Source: Paraburkholderia acidicola
GTDB lineage: Bacteria; Pseudomonadota; Gammaproteobacteria; Burkholderiales; Burkholderiaceae
Assembly (NCBI RefSeq): GCF_002362315.1
Contig: NZ_MTZV01000006.1
Span: 930,001-994,000, forward strand
Direction of reading: 5' to 3'
Length of the DNA: 64,000 nt
Shown in pieces: positions 1 to 7,891 of the stretch. The position numbers were made by a program, and so were the translations under genes. Within the stretch, counting starts at the first letter, position 1. Each line of letters starts with the position of its first letter. The notes beneath the pieces were generated by a model. It was not told the origin of the DNA. It did no database searches and was given only the letters and a program-made list of their open reading frames with translations.

Positions 1-1022
1 CGCTGGATCAGCGTGTCGTATTGCGACATGTGGTCGCCGGTATCGCGGATCACGACCGAGTTGGTGCGCTGGTCGGCGACGATCACCGGCAAGGAACCGT
101 CGCTACCTGGCGATGCCACCTGGGTGGGCAACGGCGGCGGCGATGTCCCGATGGCCGCCTGGAGCTGCGGCGACGGTTCGCCGGTCAGCCCCGAGAGCAT
201 GCCCTTGCTGGCACCGCCGGACGGCAGCGGCGGCGGAATATACGGACCGTTGTAAGTCTGGCCGTTGACGTCGGTCACCGGTTCATTGCGCGTGACCCCC
301 GACGACTGCCCGCTGCTACGCCCCTCGCCACCCTTACCCTTGTCCTTCTCCTTGCCCGAGTCGGGATGGTAAAGATTGTTGAGCACCGTCGCCACACCCT
401 CGAGCTTGACCTTGTCGCCTTCGATCATCACCGTACGATCCTGCGCCCAGCCGTGATACAGCGGGAACACACGCACCATCGTGCCGCTGCGACGCGACGC
501 ATTGCCGTCGACTCGCGCCGCAATCTGCGTGACGAGCTGCACATAGCGCGGCGGCCCGCTGACGATTGCGGTGCCCTGCGTGGCATCGTAGTTAATCGGA
601 AAGCGGTCGTCGGACACCTGCATCTTGTTGAGCGTTTCGCGCAACGATTCGGTGCTGGCGTTATCGAGCTTGATCAGCGAGCTTTGCAGATCGGAGGATG
701 CGACCACATCGAGCACCTGGCCATCGAAGTACCATGCGAAACCGAACGATGCAGCAAGCGTGTCGAGGAACTTGCGCGGCGACAGATGGAATTTGCCGCT
801 CACCGTGCCGGTCACGCCGGGCGCGATATTCGTCGCGATGCCCTGGCTCGCGCCGAAGTCGCGCAGCACGTCCTTGATGTCCTTGCCGTCGGCCGCATAG
901 TCGACCACCGACGAGCGCAACCGGAGCGGCGCCGCGTGTGCAGTGGGCGCAATCGTGGCGAGTGCGAGCGCAGCGCACATCGCGGCGGTATTCAGCTTTC
1001 TGCTCCACTTCTTCATTGCCAT
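1..1022 (-). CDS. hrcC: Type III secretion outer-membrane secretin, N-terminal part (cut by window edge)
   Basis: Reading the minus strand from ATG 1022 (or the in-frame ATG 1016) gives an open frame that runs off the window start. It opens with a Lys-rich signal peptide ending at TAHA-APLRL. Next come an N0-like domain (VDYAADGKDIKDVLRDFG), a segment around SPRKFLDTLAASFGFAWYFDG, and ring-building repeats containing QVSDDRFPINYD and VSGPPRYVQLVTQIA. The stretch DRTVMIEGDKVKLEGVATVL is typical of YscC/HrcC/SctC secretins rather than pilus PilQ or GspD. The C-terminal beta-barrel lies outside the window. The protein should form the outer-membrane ring of a T3SS needle complex. No PIP box was found in the 107 bp shared with the divergent PilT-like gene. 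The family call is firm; the Hrp class is inferred from the neighbouring harpins and PIP boxes. Confidence 0.85.
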   Translation of the reverse strand, partial: MAMKKWSRKLNTAAMCAALALATIAPTAHAAPLRLRSSVVDYAADGKDIKDVLRDFGASQGIATNIAPGVTGTVSGKFHLSPRKFLDTLAASFGFAWYFDGQVLDVVASSDLQSSLIKLDNASTESLRETLNKMQVSDDRFPINYDATQGTAIVSGPPRYVQLVTQIAARVDGNASRRSGTMVRVFPLYHGWAQDRTVMIEGDKVKLEGVATVLNNLYHPDSGKEKDKGKGGEGRSSGQSSGVTRNEPVTDVNGQTYNGPYIPPPLPSGGASKGMLSGLTGEPSPQLQAAIGTSPPPLPTQVASPGSDGSLPVIVADQRTNSVVIRDTGDHMSQYDTLIQ

Positions 1023-1129
1023 TGCTTGCCTGATCCGGTTAATTGCTAAAACAGGGCGATCGGTTCGGTACGTCGAAGGCGATTTCATGTGAGAATTTCC
1101 CATCCGTCCTTATTCGGCAGACCACGACC

Positions 1130-2230
1130 ATGAACATCCCCCACCACGACCGGCGCGATCTCACCCGCGAGATTCTCGACCTGATCGATCTGCGTCAGGT
1201 CTTCACCGACATCCATATCGAGCAGGACCGGCCGATCATGATCAAGACGCCGCGCGGCTGGCTCGCGGTCGGCGAAGAGCCGGTACTGCTCGAGGAAATG
1301 GTGCCTACGCTCGAATCGATCGAGTCCGATTGGGAAAATTTTCTGCAGCACGGCGCGATCGATCGTCCGTTCGTGCTGACGCGTTGCCGGCTGCGTTGCA
1401 ATATCTATCGCACCTACGGCGGCCGTAAGCTGGTGATCTCGATTCGTCGGCTGCCGTTGCAACCGCTCGCGCTCGACAAGCTTGGTCTGCCCGCTTACGT
1501 GCGCACGATGATCGAAAGTCCGAAGGGTCTGGTGCTGGTCACCGGTCCGACCGGTTCGGGCAAGACGACAACGATTGCGTCGATGCTCGATTACATCAAC
1601 CACACGCGCAACGGTCATATCGTCACGATCGAGGAGCCGATCGAATACGAACTCGAAAGCCATACGTCGATCGTGTCGCAACGCGAAGTGCCGACCGATG
1701 CGCCGAGTTTTACGGCGGGTCTGCGTGAGGCGTTGCGACAGAAAGCCGACGTCATCATGGTTGGCGAGATCCGCGATCCGGATACCGCTGAGACTGCGTT
1801 GCAGGCCAGCGAGTCCGGTCACCTGGTGCTCGCGACGATGCACACCGGTAGCGCGGTTGGTACGCTCACGCGGTTGTTGTCGTTCTTTCCGCCCGAGCAT
1901 CGTGAGCGATATGCGACGTCGCTGGCTAATTCGTTGATTGGTGTGGTCTGTCAGTGTCTCGTGCCGACTGTGGATGGCGAGAACTTCGTGCTCGCCAGCG
2001 AGCTGCTGTTTAACAACAATCAGCAGATCAGTCCCATGCTCGTCGACCCGACCAAGGTGCCGCTGATTGGCGACCTGCTCAAGCGCAAGCATGACAACAT
2101 GTCGCGGTTGCTCAACGAGCATCTGGCCAGTCTTGTCGCGAAGAACATCTGTACCGCGCGTGATGTGATGCGGTCGACTTATAACCGGATGGAGCTGCAC
2201 GATATGTTGCAGGCTATTGTGCCGCGGTGA
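1130..2230 (+). CDS. PilT-like type IV pilus/secretion ATPase
   Basis: A 366-residue GspE/PilT-family ATPase. Walker A GPTGSGKTTT lies at about residues 139-148, the Asp box is IVTIEEPIEYE, the Walker B region is ADVIMVGEIRD, and the His box is GHLVLATMHT. The small N-terminal PAS-like domain (DIHIEQD...) resembles PilT retraction ATPases and lacks the long N-domain of PilB/PilQ. The start at 1130 is chosen because MNIPHHD begins the recognisable domain; an in-frame start at 1043 would overlap the divergent secretin promoter. It is divergent from hrcC and convergent with pilS. R64-type pilus operons usually have no retraction ATPase of this type (their 'PilT' is a transglycosylase), so its partner pilus is an inference from position. 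Confidence 0.85.
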   Translation: MNIPHHDRRDLTREILDLIDLRQVFTDIHIEQDRPIMIKTPRGWLAVGEEPVLLEEMVPTLESIESDWENFLQHGAIDRPFVLTRCRLRCNIYRTYGGRKLVISIRRLPLQPLALDKLGLPAYVRTMIESPKGLVLVTGPTGSGKTTTIASMLDYINHTRNGHIVTIEEPIEYELESHTSIVSQREVPTDAPSFTAGLREALRQKADVIMVGEIRDPDTAETALQASESGHLVLATMHTGSAVGTLTRLLSFFPPEHRERYATSLANSLIGVVCQCLVPTVDGENFVLASELLFNNNQQISPMLVDPTKVPLIGDLLKRKHDNMSRLLNEHLASLVAKNICTARDVMRSTYNRMELHDMLQAIVPR

Positions 2231-2251
2231 GTGGCAGGTGCTGTGCGGCGA

Positions 2252-2277
2252 GTGCTGCGCGCTAACGCGCGCAGCAC
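2252..2277. terminator. Strong hairpin between convergent PilT-like gene and pilS
   Basis: GTGCTGCGCGC (2252-2262) and GCGCGCAGCAC (2267-2277) form a perfect 11-bp stem with a four-base loop, just after the PilT-like stop codon. An alternative outer pairing GCAGGTGCTG/CAGCACCTGC (2234-2243/2272-2281) is also possible. There is no clear T-run, so terminator function is inferred from its place between convergent genes. Confidence 0.45.
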
Positions 2278-2410
2278 CTGCATCGTCGAGTAACAGGTCG
2301 CGCGTTTCCTCACAGCAGCAATGATGTTGCTGATGCGAAGAGCTGTTCCGGAGAACACTGAAACTCGCGACGATACCTGACGATGCGTTCATAGTGGACT
2401 CAGCGAGCGG

Positions 2411-2980
2411 TTAGTTCGAAGTCCACGTGATGGTGTTGTTGTCGCCAGGGCAGGCGGTTTCCGCGTTCGTGAGGCTGGGCGGAAGGGGGAGTATCGATGC
2501 AGTGGTGTTCGTCCCGATCGCCGCCCAGCTTCCGCCGGCAGTTACAGCACTGATGCACACAGCCTTCGGGACATTCGCAAATGCGATCGTGAACTGGGAC
2601 GGGCTAGCGGTGGACACGACGACTGTCACCGCTCCGCCCCAGCTATTCGTTGCATTGCCGCTCGTGGCGTCGACCGCAAGATCGCCCGGAAATACACCTG
2701 CTTTCGAAAGAATCTGGTCCGAGACACCGGTATAGCCATTCCCTTGCGCCATATACAGCTTCTTCACCCCCGTCTGAATCGAATTCACCTGCTCTGCCAC
2801 CGCATTCGACCCCGCACTGGTAAACGCCCCATTCAGCAGCGCCACCGCCCCAATCACAACAATCGCCGCAATACCCAGGTACGCAATCGCCTCCAGCAGC
2901 GACGCCCCCCGTTGTCCTTGCTGCGACACACGAGCGGCACGTGTACCGAACCGCGAAGCCAGTTTCATCGTTTGTTGCAT
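2411..2980 (-). CDS. pilS: Type IVb major pilin PilS
   Basis: A 189-residue prepilin. A basic 25-residue leader ends in QRG, followed by mature ASLLEAIAYLG with Glu at +5 and a hydrophobic helix (IAAIVVIGAVALL). The long leader and non-Phe first residue are marks of type IVb pilins. Two Cys near the C-terminus (AVCISAV and ETACPGD) fit the disulfide-bounded D-region. ATG 2980 is chosen because a GAGGAGAG ribosome site lies just upstream; a longer frame to 3106 would run into pilR. It is the last gene of the pilLNOPQRS run, about 97 bp after pilR. No prepilin peptidase gene is in the window, so processing must use an enzyme encoded elsewhere. Confidence 0.9.
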   Translation of the reverse strand: MQQTMKLASRFGTRAARVSQQGQRGASLLEAIAYLGIAAIVVIGAVALLNGAFTSAGSNAVAEQVNSIQTGVKKLYMAQGNGYTGVSDQILSKAGVFPGDLAVDATSGNATNSWGGAVTVVVSTASPSQFTIAFANVPKAVCISAVTAGGSWAAIGTNTTASILPLPPSLTNAETACPGDNNTITWTSN

Positions 2981-3077
2981 GATGCTCTCCTCGATAAACA
3001 CAAATAACCGTTGCCAGCGGGTGCCCCGCCCATCCGGCTTCCATGCAGCAACGCTGCATGGCGATTGATTACCGCGC

Positions 3078-4154
3078 TCAATGCATCGAGCGAGACATGG
3101 CGGCAATTTCCTGCTGAATCCCGAAGAAGCCGGTAATCAGCCATGACAGAACCAGTGCCAGCGTGATGATCGCCACGCCGTTCACGACACGCATCTGCGC
3201 CTCGATGATCGTGACGCCTTCCTGCATCCATTCGTCTGCGAGCGACTGCAGCGCTTCAGCAAACCCCTTGTATTCCGCATACACACACAGGTCGTCGACA
3301 ATCTCTTCCGACGGAAAACCGTACCCGGTGTTCTTCATCGCTTCGCCGACGTTCAACCCTGACTTGACGCCAAACAGCACGTCGTCGATGCGCTGGCGCA
3401 ACCACGGTTTCGCGTTGGCCGCGAGACGCGTCAGCGATTTTTCGACGGTGAAGCCCGCAGCCTGCAACGAAGAAAACGCCACCAGAAAGCCGCAGCCAAC
3501 AATCAACCGGTACACCGAATACGGCGGAAACCGATCGAGCACGACCCGCGCGTTGCTGGCCCAGCGCGGCATCGAATAGAACAGCGCGACCAACGCCAGC
3601 ACCACCGCAATGACGCAATAGATCATCCCGCTCTGCACGAAACGCGACATCGTGTAGAGCGAATGCGCGACGCCATGCCAGCGGTCCGGACTGACGATCG
3701 ATGCAAAACGCGGAATCACCAGCTTGCCGAACAGAAACAGATAGCCGAGCGTCATGACGAAAATCACGGTCGGATAAATCAGTCCGCCGATAATCGCAAA
3801 GCGAATCTTGCGTCCCGACATCACGACACCGGACACCATCTGCAACGCGACCTCGAGGCGACCCGACTGTTCGCCAGCCATCACGATCATCTGTTCGGTG
3901 TGCGGCACCCACCACTCCATCGCTTCCGACAACATGCCGCCGTTCTGCACCACGCGCCGCCAGTCGGTGAGCGTCACCGCATCGGGCTCGTTTGGCTTGC
4001 GGCCCTCGTGCGATGCGCGAAATTCGAGTTCCTCGAGCACCTTGAGCAACGGCAGACCGTTGCTGATCATCTTGGCGATCTTGCGATAGAGCCGCAGCCG
4101 CACCTGGGTCGTGAACTGCAGGCGCGCCCAGGTCCGATAAACATCAACCGCCAT
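3078..4154 (-). CDS. pilR: Type IVb pilus inner-membrane platform protein PilR (GspF family)
   Basis: A 358-residue polytopic protein of the GspF/TcpE/PilR family. The cytoplasmic N-terminal domain contains RKIAKMISNGLPLLKVLEEL and VMAGEQSGRLEVAL, followed by transmembrane segments around FAIIGGLIYPTVIFVMTLGYLFLFG, a middle segment (MIYCVIAVVLALVALFY) and a C-terminal one (GVAIITLALVLSWLITGFFG). It should anchor the PilQ ATPase at the inner membrane and transmit its strokes to the pilin pool. The ATG at 4154 overlaps the end of pilQ by 11 nt, showing translational coupling; the extended frame to 4304 is pilQ shadow. Confidence 0.88.
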   Translation of the reverse strand: MAVDVYRTWARLQFTTQVRLRLYRKIAKMISNGLPLLKVLEELEFRASHEGRKPNEPDAVTLTDWRRVVQNGGMLSEAMEWWVPHTEQMIVMAGEQSGRLEVALQMVSGVVMSGRKIRFAIIGGLIYPTVIFVMTLGYLFLFGKLVIPRFASIVSPDRWHGVAHSLYTMSRFVQSGMIYCVIAVVLALVALFYSMPRWASNARVVLDRFPPYSVYRLIVGCGFLVAFSSLQAAGFTVEKSLTRLAANAKPWLRQRIDDVLFGVKSGLNVGEAMKNTGYGFPSEEIVDDLCVYAEYKGFAEALQSLADEWMQEGVTIIEAQMRVVNGVAIITLALVLSWLITGFFGIQQEIAAMSRSMH

Positions 4155-5976
4155 GACCTTCCCCGCCTGCAACAAAGAGCCCACGCTCGGCGTCCGATGC
4201 CGGCGGCAACGGCCCGACCACACGCTCGGCCATGCGTGGATCGACGAGCCCTGCCGCGACCTTCTCGACCGCATGCTGCGCAACTGTCTGACCGCCCATT
4301 TCACGGAGCCAGTATTCGTGCGCGGCGTTCTTGCGACCTTCGCGCAGCAGTTCGCTAAACGTCGTATCGGTACGGATCACTTCCGCAACCACAGTCCGGC
4401 CCACCGTGCCGTGGCCGCAGTGCGGACAACCTGAACCCGCCACCCGCACCTGATCGAAACGCGCACCGACCGCACGCTTCACGCGTCCGACCAGTGCCGG
4501 ATCGAGCGTATGCATCACGTCGGCGAACGGCTGCGAACAGTGCTGGCACAGCAGCTTGACGAGACGCTGGCTGATGAGGCCGGTAATCAACGTTTCATCG
4601 GTCACCATCGAAAGCGGCAAGCCCAGATCGGTCAACCGGTCCGCAATCGCAATCGCGCTGTTGGCATGCACGGTGGTCCACACCTGGTGGCCTGTCATCG
4701 ACGCGCGCAACGCGCTCTGTGCCGATGCACGATCGCGCATTTCGCCGATCATGATGGTGTCGGGATCGAGCCGCATCGCGTTGGCGATCGCCGCGGAAAA
4801 CGCAGTAGAGCGTGCCTCTTCGCTGTTCGCATTGACGACCGGCGTCTGCACCGCACCGGTGATCGGATACTCGACCGGATCTTCAACCGTGATCACATGG
4901 ATCGAACCCGCCATGTCGCGAATCTGGCTCGCCAGCACACGTTGCAACGTCGTCGACTTACCCGAACCAGTCGGCCCGCTGATGATGTTCATCCCATGCG
5001 GCTGCTGCTTGAGCAGTTCGATCATCTCCGCCTGCCGCGCGGTAAACCCGAGATCCTCGAGCGCGATGGTTTCGCCTGCGTCGTTGTAGAGCAGCCGCAT
5101 CACCATCACACTGCCGAGGCTGGTCGGCGCCGTTGCAATCCGCACGCCGAACAGCCGTTCAGGCAGCTTGTCGCGATCGCCAATGCTCGCGTCCTGGCGC
5201 TCGTTCGGCTTGTAGGTGTTATCCGATACGCTGGCCATCGCCGAATACAACGTGGCCAGCAGCCGTTCACCGTACTCGCGCGTCTGTTCGCTGATACGCG
5301 TGAGTTCGTTGTGAATGCGGAACAGGATCTCTGTGCTAAAGCGATTCACGCGAATGTGAATGTCCGACGCGCGCTCCGTGCAAGCCCGCGCGATCAGATT
5401 CTTCGCGACCACCTGCATCTGCGTGTGATCGACCCGCTCGCCGGTGCCATCGCGGCGCTTGCCCTGATACGAGCGCCGCACGGTATCGAGACTGGCGAGC
5501 CGCGTCGAGTAGCGATAGTTGAGCCGCTCAAGCCGCGCGCAGTACGACAGCACGAACGGATTCATGTCGTGCCCTTCGGCCACCAGCAGCGTGCCGTCGT
5601 CGAGCAGGCAGAGGAACTTGCGCTCCTCGGCGCTCGCCGCATACTCGCCGGCGTCCGACAACGGCCGGGCGGCCGGCCGCGGCACTGCCTCTGCGCGCGG
5701 TTGAGCCGTTGCCTGCACGGTGGTGTCTACTGCGATCGGTTCGGGTAACGCAACCGGCAACTGGGCGAGCAGATCCTCAGGTGGTGGCTGCGTAGTCGAC
5801 ACCGGCGGCTTGAGCAACTCGCTGCCATCCGGTTTCTGCACCTTTGCAACGGCCGGCGACAACAGCGGCGTCACGACAGACGACGGCGACGGCGATGGCG
5901 AAGCCGACGCAGCAGCCGCTCCCGGCGACACGACATGTTTCTTCGACGAACCGGAGGAATACAGCGGAGTAGCCAT
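4144..5976 (-). CDS. pilQ: Type IVb pilus assembly ATPase PilQ
   Basis: A 610-residue GspE-family assembly ATPase. The first ~110 residues are Pro/Ser/Ala-rich and low complexity. A central N-domain contains ERASDIHIRVNR. Walker A GPTGSGKST lies at about 334-342, the Asp box VITVEDPVEY at 361-370, the Walker B region DTIMIGEMRD near 406-415, and the His box GHQVWTTVHA at 429-438. A tetracysteine zinc motif is present (CQHC at 477-480 and CPHC at 517-520), as in extension ATPases. ATG 5976 has an AGGGAGA site 8-9 nt upstream. It powers pilus extension at the inner membrane with PilR. It follows pilP after 5 bp and overlaps pilR by 11 bp. Confidence 0.92.
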   Translation of the reverse strand: MATPLYSSGSSKKHVVSPGAAAASASPSPSPSSVVTPLLSPAVAKVQKPDGSELLKPPVSTTQPPPEDLLAQLPVALPEPIAVDTTVQATAQPRAEAVPRPAARPLSDAGEYAASAEERKFLCLLDDGTLLVAEGHDMNPFVLSYCARLERLNYRYSTRLASLDTVRRSYQGKRRDGTGERVDHTQMQVVAKNLIARACTERASDIHIRVNRFSTEILFRIHNELTRISEQTREYGERLLATLYSAMASVSDNTYKPNERQDASIGDRDKLPERLFGVRIATAPTSLGSVMVMRLLYNDAGETIALEDLGFTARQAEMIELLKQQPHGMNIISGPTGSGKSTTLQRVLASQIRDMAGSIHVITVEDPVEYPITGAVQTPVVNANSEEARSTAFSAAIANAMRLDPDTIMIGEMRDRASAQSALRASMTGHQVWTTVHANSAIAIADRLTDLGLPLSMVTDETLITGLISQRLVKLLCQHCSQPFADVMHTLDPALVGRVKRAVGARFDQVRVAGSGCPHCGHGTVGRTVVAEVIRTDTTFSELLREGRKNAAHEYWLREMGGQTVAQHAVEKVAAGLVDPRMAERVVGPLPPASDAERGLFVAGGEGHGG

Positions 5977-5981
5977 GATGC

Positions 5982-6602
5982 TTATCTCCCTGGCATGGGG
6001 ATGGTCGGAATCGGTGACATGCCATTACGCATGCCGCTCGTTGCGACCATATGCGACTGCGTCCCCGAGGACGAGGACGAGACCGTCAGCGTATTGCGCA
6101 TGCCGTGACTGTCGATCACCACCACGCCCGGACGGATCGACACGACCCGCATCCCGTTCGACAGCGTGTCGCCGGCATGCACGTCGACCTCGCTGCTGTT
6201 GTTCACATTGAGCGTCGCCATCATCATGCGTCCCAGACCCTGGGTTGCGATCACGGCCACTTCATCGTTCGTGACGGCACGGCCCATCTTGCTGAGCGCT
6301 TCCTGGCGCTCGGCAACCTGCGTCTGCACGTCGAGTTTCTTCAGTTGTGCGTTCAGGATGACGGTGTCCTCCTGCAGACCCATCAACTCCTGTGCGGCCG
6401 CGAGCGCGGCCGGCGACGGCGCGCTATCGGTTACCGCAGGCGCCGCGGAGGTTGCCCCGACCGCCACCGTCCCCGACGCGGCGCGCGGATTCGCCGGCTT
6501 GATCGTGGCCGGTGCGGGCGCGGTCTGCGCACTGGCGAGCGCGGGCCACGCGAGACAGCAGACGAGCGCCCAGTTACGGAGCGAACGGTCGTTATTGTTC
6601 AT
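5982..6602 (-). CDS. pilP: Type IVb pilus biogenesis protein PilP
   Basis: A 206-residue exported protein. The signal peptide WALVCCLAWPALASAQ is followed by an Ala/Pro-rich linker, a helical segment (QELMGLQEDTVILNAQLKKLDVQTQVAERQ broken across about residues 70-100), and a small C-terminal beta domain (VHAGDTLSNGMRVVSIRPGVVVID). Size and order match PilP of R64-like thin-pilus operons, which works in the periplasm with PilO/PilN. ATG 6602 is used, overlapping the pilO stop by 11 nt. The frame extended to 6662 would only read pilO coding sequence in another frame. Confidence 0.8.
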   Translation of the reverse strand: MNNNDRSLRNWALVCCLAWPALASAQTAPAPATIKPANPRAASGTVAVGATSAAPAVTDSAPSPAALAAAQELMGLQEDTVILNAQLKKLDVQTQVAERQEALSKMGRAVTNDEVAVIATQGLGRMMMATLNVNNSSEVDVHAGDTLSNGMRVVSIRPGVVVIDSHGMRNTLTVSSSSSGTQSHMVATSGMRNGMSPIPTIPMPGR

Positions 6603-7866
6603 ATACCACTCCTTCAACAGTCCATTGCCCCGGTCGGTACGACAGCGTGTCCACCCGCACACCAGGCTCGTCCAGATAACTCATCACATTGCGCGGAGAC
6701 AGTTCGCCGAGCTGCGCGGAAAATCGCCACGTCTGCCACGGCGGCAGATCCGCCGATGCCTGCCCGTTCACGATCGGCCGCTCCGACGCAAAACGTAGCG
6801 GGACGCCCAGCAACTGGAACGCGGATAGCAAACGAATCCGCACACCGTGTACGCCGACAATCGATTCGTCTCCGGCGGGCGGCAACGAGACCGGTGTGAC
6901 GAGCGACGCGTGGTCGCCGTTAACATCGGTTACCGCACGCGGTTCGGCCGCGAGCAGGATCGCCACGTTCGAATCGCTGCGTGACCAGCTATACGACACG
7001 CTGCCCGGACTGCAGTTGTAGCTGTCGAGCTGCCAGCCACCGGGGCCGACCATCGCGAAGTGGTCGAGGCAGTAACGTGCGAACGTCGAAGGCAGCGGAG
7101 CACTCGCCCACGGATGCACGAGCGGCGGTTTGCTGAGCGCGGTCGATGGATGCGTCAGCAACTGCCGCTGCGCGAATTCGAAGGCACGCTCGCGCGCAAT
7201 GTTCTGCCGGTACGCGCGATACAGCAGCCCCGCATACAGCAGCCCGATGATCAGCACACCGGCGCCGGCGACGAGCGCGATCCTGCGCCGCTGCACCTTG
7301 TGCGATACCGGTACGAGATTGAGCCAGCCCGGCAGACGCGGCTTGCCGCCGCGCCGCGGAATCATGTCCTCGATGCGGCGCGGATAGAAGTTGTGGAAGC
7401 CTTGCGACTCGATGCTCGGGTCGCCGATCACAACGTTCCAGCCACCGAGGCTGTAGTCGCCATGCAGCCGCTCGAACACTTCGTCGCTGGTGCCGACCCA
7501 GTCGCCGTTCGGCAGAAACGCGCCGTCACGTACCGCGAAATACGCCCAGCGGCCATCCGGCAGGCTGAACGCACCAAGCCAGTTCGGCGCGGGTTGCTGG
7601 CGCCCTTCGTAGAACGCGCCTTCGGTCGCGATCGCTTTCGACACCATCGCGCCAAGCGACGGCAAACCGAACTGCGCGCCTTCGCGTGTGCTCGCAAAAC
7701 CGGCACCCGCGAAGCTGCGATCGATGCGCAGCACCATCGCATCGAAGTTCAGCCGGGTCGCGAGTTCGATCGCCTCGGTGCGCAGTTCGTGCCGCCGCGA
7801 TAGCGATTGCCAGAACAGACCGCAGACAAAGCGATAGCGGTCGATCTGGATGATTTGCGTCGCCAT
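6592..7866 (-). CDS. pilO: Type IVb pilus accessory protein PilO
   Basis: A 424-residue bitopic protein. A cytoplasmic N-terminal region (~1-195) contains GAFSLPDGRWAYFAVRDGAF and a PRRG/RRR basic patch. One transmembrane helix (IALVAGAGVLIIGLLYAGLL, about 200-220) precedes a periplasmic C-terminal half. This is the layout of 'type 4b pilus protein PilO2' family members. It probably links the cytoplasmic ATPase complex to periplasmic PilP and the PilN secretin. It lies 25 bp after pilN and overlaps pilP. The C-terminal half ends with a domain containing LSAFQLLGVPLRF, with no motif I can assign to catalysis. Confidence 0.82.
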   Translation of the reverse strand: MATQIIQIDRYRFVCGLFWQSLSRRHELRTEAIELATRLNFDAMVLRIDRSFAGAGFASTREGAQFGLPSLGAMVSKAIATEGAFYEGRQQPAPNWLGAFSLPDGRWAYFAVRDGAFLPNGDWVGTSDEVFERLHGDYSLGGWNVVIGDPSIESQGFHNFYPRRIEDMIPRRGGKPRLPGWLNLVPVSHKVQRRRIALVAGAGVLIIGLLYAGLLYRAYRQNIARERAFEFAQRQLLTHPSTALSKPPLVHPWASAPLPSTFARYCLDHFAMVGPGGWQLDSYNCSPGSVSYSWSRSDSNVAILLAAEPRAVTDVNGDHASLVTPVSLPPAGDESIVGVHGVRIRLLSAFQLLGVPLRFASERPIVNGQASADLPPWQTWRFSAQLGELSPRNVMSYLDEPGVRVDTLSYRPGQWTVEGVVYEQ

Positions 7867-7891
7867 GATGGAGGTACCGTTCCGTGCCGGG

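Noticed and set aside
1023..1129. Possible PIP box between hrcC and the PilT-like gene
   Set aside because: Only imperfect GCGAT/TCGAA pieces with wrong spacing (18 nt) are present.
1085..2392. 435-residue frame on the minus strand
   Set aside because: Antisense to the PilT-like ATPase gene, His/Arg-rich shadow.
4510..5748. 412-residue frame on the plus strand
   Set aside because: Antisense to pilQ; no recognisable domain.
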